NCBI GenBank assembly: GCA_002418055.1
Contig: DIDI01000011.1
Location: 1-11,546 of the forward strand
Direction of reading: 5' to 3'
Length of the DNA: 11,546 bases
From: Lactobacillus sp. UBA5804
GTDB lineage: Bacteria > Bacillota > Bacilli > Lactobacillales > Lactobacillaceae
In this document: piece by piece, positions 5,290-11,546 of the stretch
How positions within the stretch are numbered: the stretch's first letter is position 1
How the letters are laid out: every line of letters starts with the position of its first letter
Program-made: the position numbers and the translations under genes
Notes under the pieces: generated by a model
What the model was told of the DNA's origin: nothing
Database searches by the model: none
Seen by the model: the letters and a program-made list of their open reading frames with translations, nothing else

Positions 5290-6705
5290 ATGTTAGCAAA
5301 AGTTAATTATAAGGGGTTGATTGCCCCACTAGTCTTAGGACTAGTGATTTGGTTGGCAACACCAATTCGACCAGTTGCGATTACGGCCGATGCCTGGTAT
5401 CTGTTCGCTATTTTTGTGGCAACAATCGTAGCGTGTATTACGAAGCCATTACCAATGCCAGCAACTACCTTAATTGCTGTTACGTTGGGTATGGTACTCA
5501 AGATTTTTAACACACAAGAAGTAACCACTGCCTTTGGTAATACGACTGTTTGGCTAGTTGCAATGTGTCTGTTCATGTCTGCAGGTTTTATTAATTCTGG
5601 CCTTGGTAAGCGCATCGCGTACCTGTTTGTCCGTAACTTTGGTCGAAAAACATTAGGCTTGGCCTACTCACTTTCCATTGTTGAGACTTTATTGGCAATT
5701 GCCATTCCCAGTAACATTGCGCGCGTTAACGGTATCATGTTTCCAATTATTGATTCACTCTCCAAAGAAATGGGGTCCGACCCTAAAAAAGGGACACAAC
5801 GGCAACTCGGTTCATTTTTAGTTTTTAACGAATATCAGGTCAACATTGTAACATCTACTATGTTTTTAACTGGGTTGGCAGGTAATATGGTCGCACTTGG
5901 AATTGCGAATGCTCAAGGAGTCACGATTTCTTGGTTACAATGGTTCTTAGCAGCGCTTGTTCCTGGAGCAATTTCGCTATTGTTAGTACCATACGTTTTA
6001 TTCAAGCTGTATCCGCCAGAAGTTAAAACGACACCACATGCGCACGCGTGGGCAACTAATAAATTGGATGAAATGGGTTCAATGTCCGCAGCTGAAAAAA
6101 TCATGGCCGGTGTCTTCGTCTTAGCTTTAATGCTATGGTTAGTTGGCGCTAAATTTGGAATTGACGCTACCATGGTTGGTTTTATTGCTGTTTCCATTTT
6201 GCTATTGACAGGTGTAATTAGTGTTAAAGACCTAATGGCACAAAAGGGTGCATGGAGTTTGTTAATTTGGTTATCGATTATTATGCTGATGTCAGCTAAG
6301 TTAACGACTCTGGGTTTCTTTCCGTGGTTCTCAAAAACGTTAGGAGCCATGTTGACCGGGATTAATTGGGTTTGGGTACTGGTTGTGCTATTCTTAGTTT
6401 ACTTTTATTTACATTACCTATTTCCAAGTATTACTACCCAAATTTCAGCTCTCTTGGCCGGATTTTTATCAATTGCATTAGGGGTGGGTGTTCCTAAATT
6501 AATAGCTGGATTAATGCTAGGTTTTGCTGGATCTCTCTTCTGTTCAACTACCCCCTACTCTGCAGGCCCCGCTGCAATGTTATCAACAACTGGGTACGTT
6601 AGTTCTAAAGATTGGTGGAAATTAAGTGCAGTATTCGGGCTGATGTTCAATGTTCTTTGGCTTGGTGGCGGATTAGCCTGGACTAAGCTCATTGGTTTTT
6701 GGTAA
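5290..6705 (+). CDS. DASS/CitT-type di- or tricarboxylate transporter
   Basis: A 471-aa integral membrane protein with about a dozen hydrophobic segments, the usual length of CitT/TtdT/SODiT1-type carboxylate exchangers of the divalent anion:sodium symporter family. Family landmarks are 'KPLPMPATTLIAVTLG' (52-67), 'SNIARVNGIMFPII' (141-154), 'QVNIVTSTMFLTGLAGN' (183-199) and 'TTPYSAGPAAMLSTTGYVSSKDWW' split over 420-443. Two substrate-binding hairpins differ from what I remember of CitT-type proteins: Ser-Asn-Thr is S141-N142-I143, and the 'FASxTAH' segment reads 'FPSITTQ' (378-384). A specialised substrate is plausible. The ribosome site TAGGAGG (5275-5281) overlaps the stop codon of the reductase gene and lies 8 bases before the ATG, so translation is likely coupled. 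It probably imports the reductase's substrate, perhaps in exchange for its product; that is inference from context. Confidence 0.92.
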   Translation: MLAKVNYKGLIAPLVLGLVIWLATPIRPVAITADAWYLFAIFVATIVACITKPLPMPATTLIAVTLGMVLKIFNTQEVTTAFGNTTVWLVAMCLFMSAGFINSGLGKRIAYLFVRNFGRKTLGLAYSLSIVETLLAIAIPSNIARVNGIMFPIIDSLSKEMGSDPKKGTQRQLGSFLVFNEYQVNIVTSTMFLTGLAGNMVALGIANAQGVTISWLQWFLAALVPGAISLLLVPYVLFKLYPPEVKTTPHAHAWATNKLDEMGSMSAAEKIMAGVFVLALMLWLVGAKFGIDATMVGFIAVSILLLTGVISVKDLMAQKGAWSLLIWLSIIMLMSAKLTTLGFFPWFSKTLGAMLTGINWVWVLVVLFLVYFYLHYLFPSITTQISALLAGFLSIALGVGVPKLIAGLMLGFAGSLFCSTTPYSAGPAAMLSTTGYVSSKDWWKLSAVFGLMFNVLWLGGGLAWTKLIGFW

Positions 6706-6800
6706 TTTTAGATAGGCAAAGGGCGTGTACCATATTGATAGCGCCTTTTCTCATCATTTAATATTTCTTCGCATTTTGCTTAAAAGGAAGTCACAAAACT

Positions 6801-6838
6801 AAAAAAGATCACTAGGTATTTTCCTAGTGGTCTTTTTT
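6801..6838. terminator. Bidirectional rho-independent terminator between the transporter and the S66 gene
   Basis: The arms at 6801-6816 and 6823-6838 pair over 16 bases with a single G:U-type mismatch, around a 6-base loop (TATTTT). A6 precedes and T6 follows the core, so it functions on either strand. It ends the reductase-transporter operon (stop codon 96 bases upstream) and the convergent S66 gene, whose stop is 13 bases away. Confidence 0.9.
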
Positions 6839-6850
6839 GTTAAGCCTTAA

Positions 6851-7924
6851 TTAGTTATCGGCAAAAAAGGGTTCATTTACTGTCACGCGGCAGTTGTCAA
6901 AATCAATGGTTGTTTGTAAGCCGTATGGTAGGACACCGCGAGGATAGGCATGACCGAAATTTAAATTGTACAAGATTGGCGTTTGGTAAGGCTGTGTCAG
7001 CTCAAGCAAAACGTGTTGGTAAGCATCAAAGTACTTTTCATTTTGTGGTTTGCCGACGAGAATGGCCTTGACCTGCTTGAGTACACCATGTTCGTCAAGA
7101 TGTTTTAAATAAGTGCGGTAAGTCGCCGGACTCATTTGTTCTTCTGAAGTTTCAATGAAGAGAATCTTGTTGGTCCAATCTTGTGGGAAAAGTTGATATT
7201 TTTGGGCAATTGCGGGTTCATCTTGATAACGCACTGGATAGATTAAATCATGTAAACTGTCAAGGCAACCGCCAAGTAGCGTGCCAGTAATCCGTCCTTG
7301 GCCCCGCAAGGCAAGATAGCCGTGTGTTTCTGGATGTGATGGCCGCGGAATACCGATTTGATTGAGGGAAAAGTCAGTTCGCTCTTCATACCAAATCGGG
7401 CTAGAGGTCAGGGCAGTGGTCGGCGAATTTTTGAAGAATTGCTGAAAATGCTCAACCGTGTAAGGCAACATGTTAGTGCCGAGTTCAGCCAAATCATTTA
7501 AAAAATTCGGACCATAAAAACTCGTCATCCCTAATTGATAGAACATTAGATGGTTAATAGTGGTGTCGGAAAAACCGGTGAAAATTTTCGGATGGTGCTG
7601 CACGGCTTGCGTGAAAGTAGGATCATCGAGCAGAAAGGGGATAATACGCTAAGTATCATCTCCGCCAATTGCACAAATGATGGCTTTGATTGCTGGATCG
7701 ACGAATGCGGCTTTTAAATCGGCAGCGCGCGCTTCTGGATGATCCTTAAGATAGGCCCGGCCACGTAAAGCGTTGGGCATGAAGCATGGCTGTAGTCCCA
7801 TAGCTTTTAAGCGTGCAATTCCCAGTTGCAGCTGGTGGGCTGCAAAAGCTTCCCCTAGGGTGCCCGCACTGAGGCTGACTATGGCAACTTGATCATGTGA
7901 GTGTAATGCGAGTGGCTTAATCAT
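6851..7924 (-). pseudogene. MccF-like peptidase S66 (LD-carboxypeptidase family), interrupted by an in-frame amber codon
   Basis: Read through, the frame gives about 357 codons, the normal length of S66 proteins. The N-terminal part has 'DQVAIVSLSAGTLGE' (11-25) and 'AIICAIGGDDT' (81-91). Codon 92 is TAG (7651-7649), where relatives usually have Tyr ('GGDDTYR'). The same frame then resumes with 'RIIPFLLDD'. All three presumed catalytic residues lie after the stop: Ser119 in 'GFSDTT', Glu258 in 'FIETSEE' and His325 in 'NFGHAYPRG', matching the spacing of MccF (Ser118, Glu243, His311). The wording is closer to MccF, which cleaves microcin C-type peptide-nucleotides, than to cell-wall LdcA. A GTG at 7603-7601 would open a 250-residue frame, but it lacks the N-terminal strands. 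The start at 7924 is supported by TAGGAAAAG at 7937-7929. One substitution explains the damage, so it is recent, unless the codon is read through or is a sequencing error. Confidence 0.85.
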
Positions 7925-8012
7925 ATAACTTTTCCTACTTTCTGCTAAATTATTTCTAGTTTAACGTACCTTCATCGCCGGTGCCAAGGATTATCTCGCT
8001 TTAAAACGGTAC

Positions 8013-8047
8013 AAAAAAAACAACTTGTGTGATTAACACACAAGTTG
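8013..8047 (-). terminator. Rho-independent terminator of the fructansucrase gene
   Basis: A perfect 11-bp stem (CAACTTGTGTG at 8021-8031 with CACACAAGTTG at 8037-8047) has a 5-base loop. On the minus strand it is followed at once by T8 (8020-8013). It lies 16 bases beyond the GH68 stop codon, so it ends that transcript before the S66 gene. Confidence 0.92.
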
Positions 8048-8063
8048 CTTTTGCTTTGGTGCT

Positions 8064-10442
8064 TTATTTGGTGGCTTTTCTATTGATATAGCCGATCCAA
8101 GCTTTGGTCTTTAAATTGTATAAAGAGTAGTAGACGCTACCATTTAGATGTTTGTAGTAGTATTTAGCGAAGTAATGGCCACGCGCAATCTTTAATGGCT
8201 TAGGGGTAATGCTTAAGTTCCGGTAAATCGCGTAACGATTAGATCTAATTACTACTTTGCGGCCGTAGCGATGGGCCTTACCAAGTGGTGAGGTTGCCCG
8301 GCTGTTAATTAAGTTGATATAACCAACGTGTTTACCCGTTTTAGCATTGTAGATTGATAGGTAAGTCGTTGCACCGTCATTAGTCGTGTAAGTAGCCTTG
8401 ACAAGGTACTTACGCCCTTTGGCGCGTTTAACCAACTTTTGTCCCAATAAGTAATGTGTAACTTGGTTAGAAGTGGCGGTAATGAATCGATAAGTTGGTA
8501 CTGAACTGTGGGTAAAGTAAGCACCAGCACGGGTGGCTGAAATTAAACGCCGTGAAAAGTCATTAACGGTGCCATGCCAAACATTTTGGTTGGCAGCGAG
8601 TTGATAGACCTTGGTTGTATCGTTATTGTTTAATTGAATCAGCATTGTTGGTGCTGGCGAAGCACTCATACCAGGTCCAGCGGTTTGAAATCGGTTTGAC
8701 ATGTAGGACGTGACTAAGAGCTTATTTGAACCTGATTTGCCTTGAACAGGTAATGCATAGTAAGAATAGGTTGCAGTCCGCCAGTTGCTTGGCACACTTG
8801 CAGCTAAGACAATCCCAGAATGATTGAGTGGGCGATAACCGTAAGTTAAATGCCTAGAAACATAACCTAGCATCATCACGCTGTCGCCAACTTTTTGATT
8901 AGCGCGCTTCGTGGCATCTGTGTTACTGCTGCGCCAAAGCCGTGAAGCGGTAAACAAATAGTACTTGCCATTCATATGTACTAAGTTAGGACGCTCAATT
9001 TCCTCAGTGGACATATTCGCCGTGATTAAGGGATTAAAGATACTATTAACAGTTGGTAACTTTTCATTATTATTAAGTCCAATTAAGCCGAGGGTTGAAT
9101 TAGCCCAAGTCGCCCGGTCAATTTGGTCCTTACTTTTAAGGATTTTTAGTAAAGTCCTTAAATTGTATCGCCTACTGCCACCATAATTATTGAAGTCAAA
9201 GAGTTGATTAATCCCCTCAATATTTCCGTCGCCCTCTCCGGTGTTTCCTTCAAAGACTAGGTAGCGTTGATTGTCAGTATCTGTAAACAAGTGTGGATCT
9301 CTCAATGCAGACAAGTCGCTATTGCTATTATTAGGATAGGAAGCTTTAGCCGAAAGATATTGGGCAAACGTCTGATAGTGGAAACCGTCTCCTTCAAAAA
9401 TAACCCGGTCGTTGCTAATGGCATTCTCTGGTAAGAATGGTAAGTGATTGGCGGCATCCCACTTTAAATTGATGGTTGCTGAAGCTAAACTCTGTTTATA
9501 GTGTGCTTCAGGTGTATCGAGGACTTTGGTGTAATAGAGCTGAAGACTATGATCACTGTTGACAGTCGTTGATCCAGACCATTGTTGTAAGGCTGAGCTG
9601 GCATTATAACCAAAAATTGAACCAGCGACTTTCCAGTCTTGGTAGTTTTTATCCCCATATTTGTTGTACATCAGATAAAGGTGGTTTGAGTTGGCACCTG
9701 GATTAGCTTTACCCATCATGGCAATGACTAATTGATAACCATGCCAATTAGTGACGGTCCCATCTTTCGGATTTTGAACAGCCCATGAATCCCAAATATC
9801 CAACTTAGATTTTGGTCCATTTGGTGCATCTTGCGCATCAACCGTATACGCACTATTCAAGTTCTGAATCTTGCTGGCCTTGAAATAAGGAATCCGGTAG
9901 CGTTTATTACCATTGATTAATGCAGTAGCAATGTCAGCCATGTTCTTATAAGTTAAACGTCTCCCAGAACGGGGCCGGTAACTGTGGAGGTTGATTTTTC
10001 GTAGTGCTGCCAGTTGGGTTTTTGATAGTTTTCGATATTTAATGCCGCAGGCTCTAACGAGGCGTCTGACAGCGGCTTTACTTAAACGATTTGGTAACTT
10101 CTTCCAGTCAGCCTGGCTGTTGCTTGGCTTGGGGGCTGGTGTCGGTTTGCTGCTCGAAGAGCTGCTACTAGGCGTGCTCGCTACCGTACTTGTGCTACTT
10201 TGTTTGCTGCTTGCATGACTTGCACTCGTGGCAGTGGAACTGCTGCTAGGTGTAGACGTGCTACTGGTGGCACTTGAGCTACTGGTACTAGTAGTCGTAC
10301 TGGTACTCGAGTTGGTACTGGAAGTTTGCTGATTAGTGGATTGTGCTGTTTGATCCGCATGAACGGGTTGCTGGCTTAAAACTAGTGGGCTAATGGTTAA
10401 ACTAGCCAATAAGACTGTGCGATACAGCTTATTAAATTTCAT
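8064..10442 (-). CDS. Secreted GH68 fructansucrase (levansucrase/inulosucrase)
   Basis: A 792-aa exoenzyme that splits sucrose and transfers fructose to build fructan. A Sec signal peptide (1-29) ends VHA-DQ, and a Ser/Thr-rich linker spans 31-108. The catalytic beta-propeller (about 165-640) has nucleophile D218 in 'WDSWAVQ', substrate-loop 'NWHGYQL' (232-238), transition-state D382 in 'LRDPH', 'FEGNTGEGDG' (397-406) and acid/base E483 in 'EEIERPN'; all match SacB Asp86, Asp247 and Glu342. Residue 221 is Ala where Pro is usual. The C-terminus (about 660-792) has two SH3/GW-like repeats containing 'YLSIYNAKTGKHVGYIN' and 'YYSLYNLKTKAWIGYIN'. With no LPxTG motif, this suggests non-covalent wall binding. 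Levan versus inulin cannot be decided by eye. The start has a near-perfect ribosome site, TAAGGAGG (10454-10447). It lies 36 bases after ndt on the same strand with no terminator between, so cotranscription is likely. Confidence 0.95.
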   Translation of the reverse strand: MKFNKLYRTVLLASLTISPLVLSQQPVHADQTAQSTNQQTSSTNSSTSTTTSTSSSSATSSTSTPSSSSTATSASHASSKQSSTSTVASTPSSSSSSSKPTPAPKPSNSQADWKKLPNRLSKAAVRRLVRACGIKYRKLSKTQLAALRKINLHSYRPRSGRRLTYKNMADIATALINGNKRYRIPYFKASKIQNLNSAYTVDAQDAPNGPKSKLDIWDSWAVQNPKDGTVTNWHGYQLVIAMMGKANPGANSNHLYLMYNKYGDKNYQDWKVAGSIFGYNASSALQQWSGSTTVNSDHSLQLYYTKVLDTPEAHYKQSLASATINLKWDAANHLPFLPENAISNDRVIFEGDGFHYQTFAQYLSAKASYPNNSNSDLSALRDPHLFTDTDNQRYLVFEGNTGEGDGNIEGINQLFDFNNYGGSRRYNLRTLLKILKSKDQIDRATWANSTLGLIGLNNNEKLPTVNSIFNPLITANMSTEEIERPNLVHMNGKYYLFTASRLWRSSNTDATKRANQKVGDSVMMLGYVSRHLTYGYRPLNHSGIVLAASVPSNWRTATYSYYALPVQGKSGSNKLLVTSYMSNRFQTAGPGMSASPAPTMLIQLNNNDTTKVYQLAANQNVWHGTVNDFSRRLISATRAGAYFTHSSVPTYRFITATSNQVTHYLLGQKLVKRAKGRKYLVKATYTTNDGATTYLSIYNAKTGKHVGYINLINSRATSPLGKAHRYGRKVVIRSNRYAIYRNLSITPKPLKIARGHYFAKYYYKHLNGSVYYSLYNLKTKAWIGYINRKATK
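10119..10352 (-). repeat. Low-complexity DNA coding the Ser/Thr-rich linker of the fructansucrase
   Basis: About 78 residues are almost only Ser, Thr, Ala and Pro, coded by degenerate AGT/AGC/ACT-type triplets. The DNA shows many short imperfect repeats of CTACTGGT and its variants on the plus strand. It is a typical wall-spanning or glycosylatable spacer of lactobacillar surface enzymes. Triplet-based slippage here could change linker length between strains without shifting the frame. Confidence 0.7.
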
Positions 10443-10478
10443 GATTCCTCCTTAAACAATGTATTTTAGCCGGTCGTT

Positions 10479-10955
10479 TTAATAAACAGCGCCGTCGTAA
10501 AAATTGAAACCAGGTTGATTAAAGTTGTAGCTAGCTAATTCGCTCATCTTAATAACGTTATCAGCTACTCCCCAGCTCATTAGATTGATAGGCTTGCCGT
10601 AATCCTCATCAGGAATGACTAGCATAATGTATTTGCCCTGTCCCTGTGCATAGCCCATTTCCATGCATAAACCAGCGTCTTCTTCATCTGGCAAATAAAT
10701 TCCTAAGACGAAATCGGAGGAACGAATCCCAACTAAATCGCCTTGATAAGTGGCTGTTGCCCATTCGCGATCATGTAAGTATTCAGGGTGCTCATCGACT
10801 CTGATGCCCTTATATTGGTGCGCCAGCGGGACATAACTGTTTTCGATGTCAACGCTAGGATTTGCTTTTAGTGCCTTCATTGCAGTGGCATAGGCCTGGT
10901 TTTGCTTCTCACTAAACCAGCCAGCCCCAAAATAAAGGGTCTTTTTTACTGTCAT
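10479..10955 (-). CDS. ndt: Nucleoside 2-deoxyribosyltransferase (type II)
   Basis: A 158-aa cytoplasmic enzyme that moves 2'-deoxyribose between purine and pyrimidine bases, the salvage enzyme of lactobacilli. It matches the Lactobacillus leichmannii enzyme along its whole length as I remember it: 'TLYFGAGWF' (6-14), 'NSYVPLAHQYKGIRVDEHPEYLHD' split over 39-62, 'WATATYQGDL' (65-74), 'VIPDEDYGKPINLMSWGV' and the C-terminal 'FYDGAVY'. The catalytic nucleophile is Glu99 in 'GLCMEMGYA' (Glu98 in L. leichmannii). The Asp residues that bind deoxyribose and base are D73 and D93, and the terminal Tyr158, which completes a neighbour's active site, is present. The start is supported by TGAGGCA at 10967-10961. 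It appears intact and active. Immediately downstream is the GH68 gene, an unexpected operon partner; upstream, divergent, is a PTS EIIA gene. Confidence 0.97.
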   Translation of the reverse strand: MTVKKTLYFGAGWFSEKQNQAYATAMKALKANPSVDIENSYVPLAHQYKGIRVDEHPEYLHDREWATATYQGDLVGIRSSDFVLGIYLPDEEDAGLCMEMGYAQGQGKYIMLVIPDEDYGKPINLMSWGVADNVIKMSELASYNFNQPGFNFYDGAVY

Positions 10956-11010
10956 AATAATGCCTCATTCAAATAATGTGATAACTTTACTTAGTTAACT
11001 CTATCATCAC

Positions 11011-11033
11011 TAAGGTCGTTTTTTAAGACCTTA
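11011..11033. promoter_or_regulatory. Operator-like palindrome TAAGGTC-N9-GACCTTA between ndt and the PTS gene
   Basis: Perfect 7-base inverted arms at 11011-11017 and 11027-11033 have a 9-base AT-rich centre. It sits immediately upstream of the predicted PTS promoter and about 56 bases upstream of the ndt start. It lacks a T-tract outside the stem, so a terminator is unlikely. The size and position fit a dimeric repressor or activator site. The regulator is not in this window. Confidence 0.45.
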
Positions 11034-11035
11034 AC

Positions 11036-11064
11036 TTGAAAAATATCATTAAAGCGCTTAAATT
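11036..11064 (+). promoter_or_regulatory. Promoter of the PTS EIIA gene
   Basis: TTGAAA (11036-11041) and TAAATT (11059-11064) are 17 bases apart. Transcription would begin near 11071, immediately before the ribosome site AAAGGAG (11073-11079), so the leader would be unusually short. The -35 is good and the -10 only fair, and a cre-like site overlaps the spacer and -10. Confidence 0.45.
11049..11062. promoter_or_regulatory. cre-like site (CcpA catabolite control)
   Basis: TTAAAGCGCTTAAA has the central AAAGCGCTT of strong CcpA operators and agrees with an idealised TGAAAGCGCTTTCA at 11 of 14 positions. Placement over the promoter spacer and -10 would give repression by preferred sugars, as expected for an alternative-sugar PTS. 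Confidence 0.5.
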
Positions 11065-11089
11065 GTGCTTATAAAGGAGAAATTATTTT

Positions 11090-11546
11090 ATGACACATAT
11101 TAGCGCAGATGCAATCTTCGTCAGTGAGCAGACTAATCAAATTGATTTGCTGTCTGAAATTTACCACCAGCTGATCGACTTGGGTGCAGTGAAAGGCGAT
11201 TTCCTTAGTCAAGTGTTGCATCGTGAACAACATTTCCCGACGGGACTCAAGACTGACCAATTAGGCGTAGAGCTCCCTAATATTGCACTCCCTCATACCG
11301 AAGGACAGTTTGTGACGAGTCAGTTGATTGTGCCAGTAGCTCTGAAGAACCCAGTGGTTTTTCATCACTTGGTTAATCCCAGTGAGACGCTAGAAGTGAG
11401 CTTTTTATTTGTGCTGTTAGATACTAAGCCTGATGGTCAAGCACAATTGTTAGCTGACGTGATGGCTTTTTTGGCACAGACGCCAGTGAACAGCTTGCGG
11501 ACTTTTTTGAATCTCAAGGATCCGGCGGCAATTGGCGCTTTTTTAA
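11090..11546 (+). CDS. PTS system EIIA component, galactitol/fructose type (3' end beyond window)
   Basis: At least 152 residues, open at the right edge; the last complete codon is TTA (Leu152). EIIA domains of this type pass a phosphate from HPr to the cognate EIIB. The phosphorylated residue is His69 in 'ELPNIALPHTEG'. It is preceded by 'REQHFPTGL' (45-53), and 'LEVSFLFVLLD' (101-111) with 'QAQLLADVMAFLA' (117-129) complete the fold, all typical of GatA/FruA-type EIIA proteins. A length near 155-165 residues would be normal, so little is missing. Ribosome site AAAGGAG at 11073-11079 precedes the ATG by 10 bases. A cre-like site and a palindrome upstream suggest catabolite and inducer control. 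EIIB and EIIC genes are expected just downstream, outside the window. The specific sugar cannot be named. Confidence 0.9.
   Translation, partial: MTHISADAIFVSEQTNQIDLLSEIYHQLIDLGAVKGDFLSQVLHREQHFPTGLKTDQLGVELPNIALPHTEGQFVTSQLIVPVALKNPVVFHHLVNPSETLEVSFLFVLLDTKPDGQAQLLADVMAFLAQTPVNSLRTFLNLKDPAAIGAFL

Noticed and set aside
4794..6350. Several open frames of 65-145 codons opposite or overlapping the reductase and transporter genes
   Set aside because: They lie wholly inside two strongly supported genes in other frames and have no ribosome sites or family motifs.
6718..6749. Hairpin AAAGGGCG / CGCCTTTT after the transporter gene
   Set aside because: It needs a bulged G, has a 16-base loop and only a short T-run; the 6801-6838 hairpin is a far better terminator.
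7649..7651. Programmed recoding of the amber codon in the S66 gene
   Set aside because: No stimulating structure or second recoded gene is visible, and a Tyr-to-stop point mutation is the simpler explanation.
10119..10352. Short repeated units resembling a repeat array
   Set aside because: The repeats are imperfect, in frame and code a Ser/Thr-rich linker; there are no regular spacers, so it is not a CRISPR array.
11069..11260. 63-codon open frame on the minus strand
   Set aside because: It overlaps the start and first third of the PTS EIIA gene, which has a clear ribosome site and the phospho-His motif.

Overview
This window looks like the chromosome of a lactic acid bacterium of the family Lactobacillaceae, most plausibly Lactiplantibacillus or a close relative. 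The clues are a nucleoside 2-deoxyribosyltransferase that reads almost residue for residue like the Lactobacillus leichmannii enzyme as I remember it, a secreted GH68 fructansucrase with a Ser/Thr-rich linker typical of lactobacilli, a galactitol/fructose-type PTS EIIA, strong AGGAGG-type ribosome sites and AT-rich intergenic DNA. No mobile element, CRISPR array, rRNA or tRNA was recognised.

Left part (1-2386). A P-loop NTPase of the 'topology modulation' type (46-564, +) is followed by a convergent DUF6176 gene (from 954 down to 682, -). The DUF6176 gene's recognisable family homology continues upstream to about 1020, but no ATG, GTG or TTG start is available there. Divergent to it is a tandem GNAT acetyltransferase (1117-1995, +). 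About 300 bases without a convincing gene follow, ending in a strong bidirectional terminator with a 22-bp stem (2305-2354).

Central module (2387-6838). A LysR-type regulator (-) is divergent from a two-gene operon: a cytoplasmic FAD/FMN reductase of the fumarate-reductase superfamily (594 aa), then, 12 bases later, a DASS/CitT-type carboxylate transporter (471 aa). The 197-base divergent promoter region has a TTGAAT-N17-TATATT promoter, a T-N11-A LysR-type palindrome, and the sequence AAGCTTATA placed in mirror image at both predicted -10 regions. Both the reductase and the transporter depart from the usual substrate-binding motifs (an Arg replaced by Tyr in the reductase; SNT replaced by SNI in the transporter). 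The module may therefore import and reduce an unsaturated carboxylate that is not simply fumarate. This is the most interesting part of the window. A 16-bp-stem terminator closes it and also serves the convergent gene.

Right part (6851-11546). A MccF-like peptidase S66 gene (-) carries one in-frame amber codon at codon 92, before all three catalytic residues, and is probably a recent pseudogene. Upstream, on the same strand, lie nucleoside deoxyribosyltransferase (ndt) and, 36 bases later, the GH68 fructansucrase, which ends in its own terminator. Divergent from ndt, a PTS EIIA gene starts at 11090 and runs off the window end. It is preceded by a promoter overlapped by a cre-like sequence, and a separate TAAGGTC-N9-GACCTTA palindrome lies between the two divergent genes.

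Functionally, the right end concerns sugar and nucleoside salvage plus exopolysaccharide formation from sucrose, and the centre concerns organic-acid uptake and reduction. The two damaged genes (DUF6176 start, S66 amber codon) look like recent point lesions.
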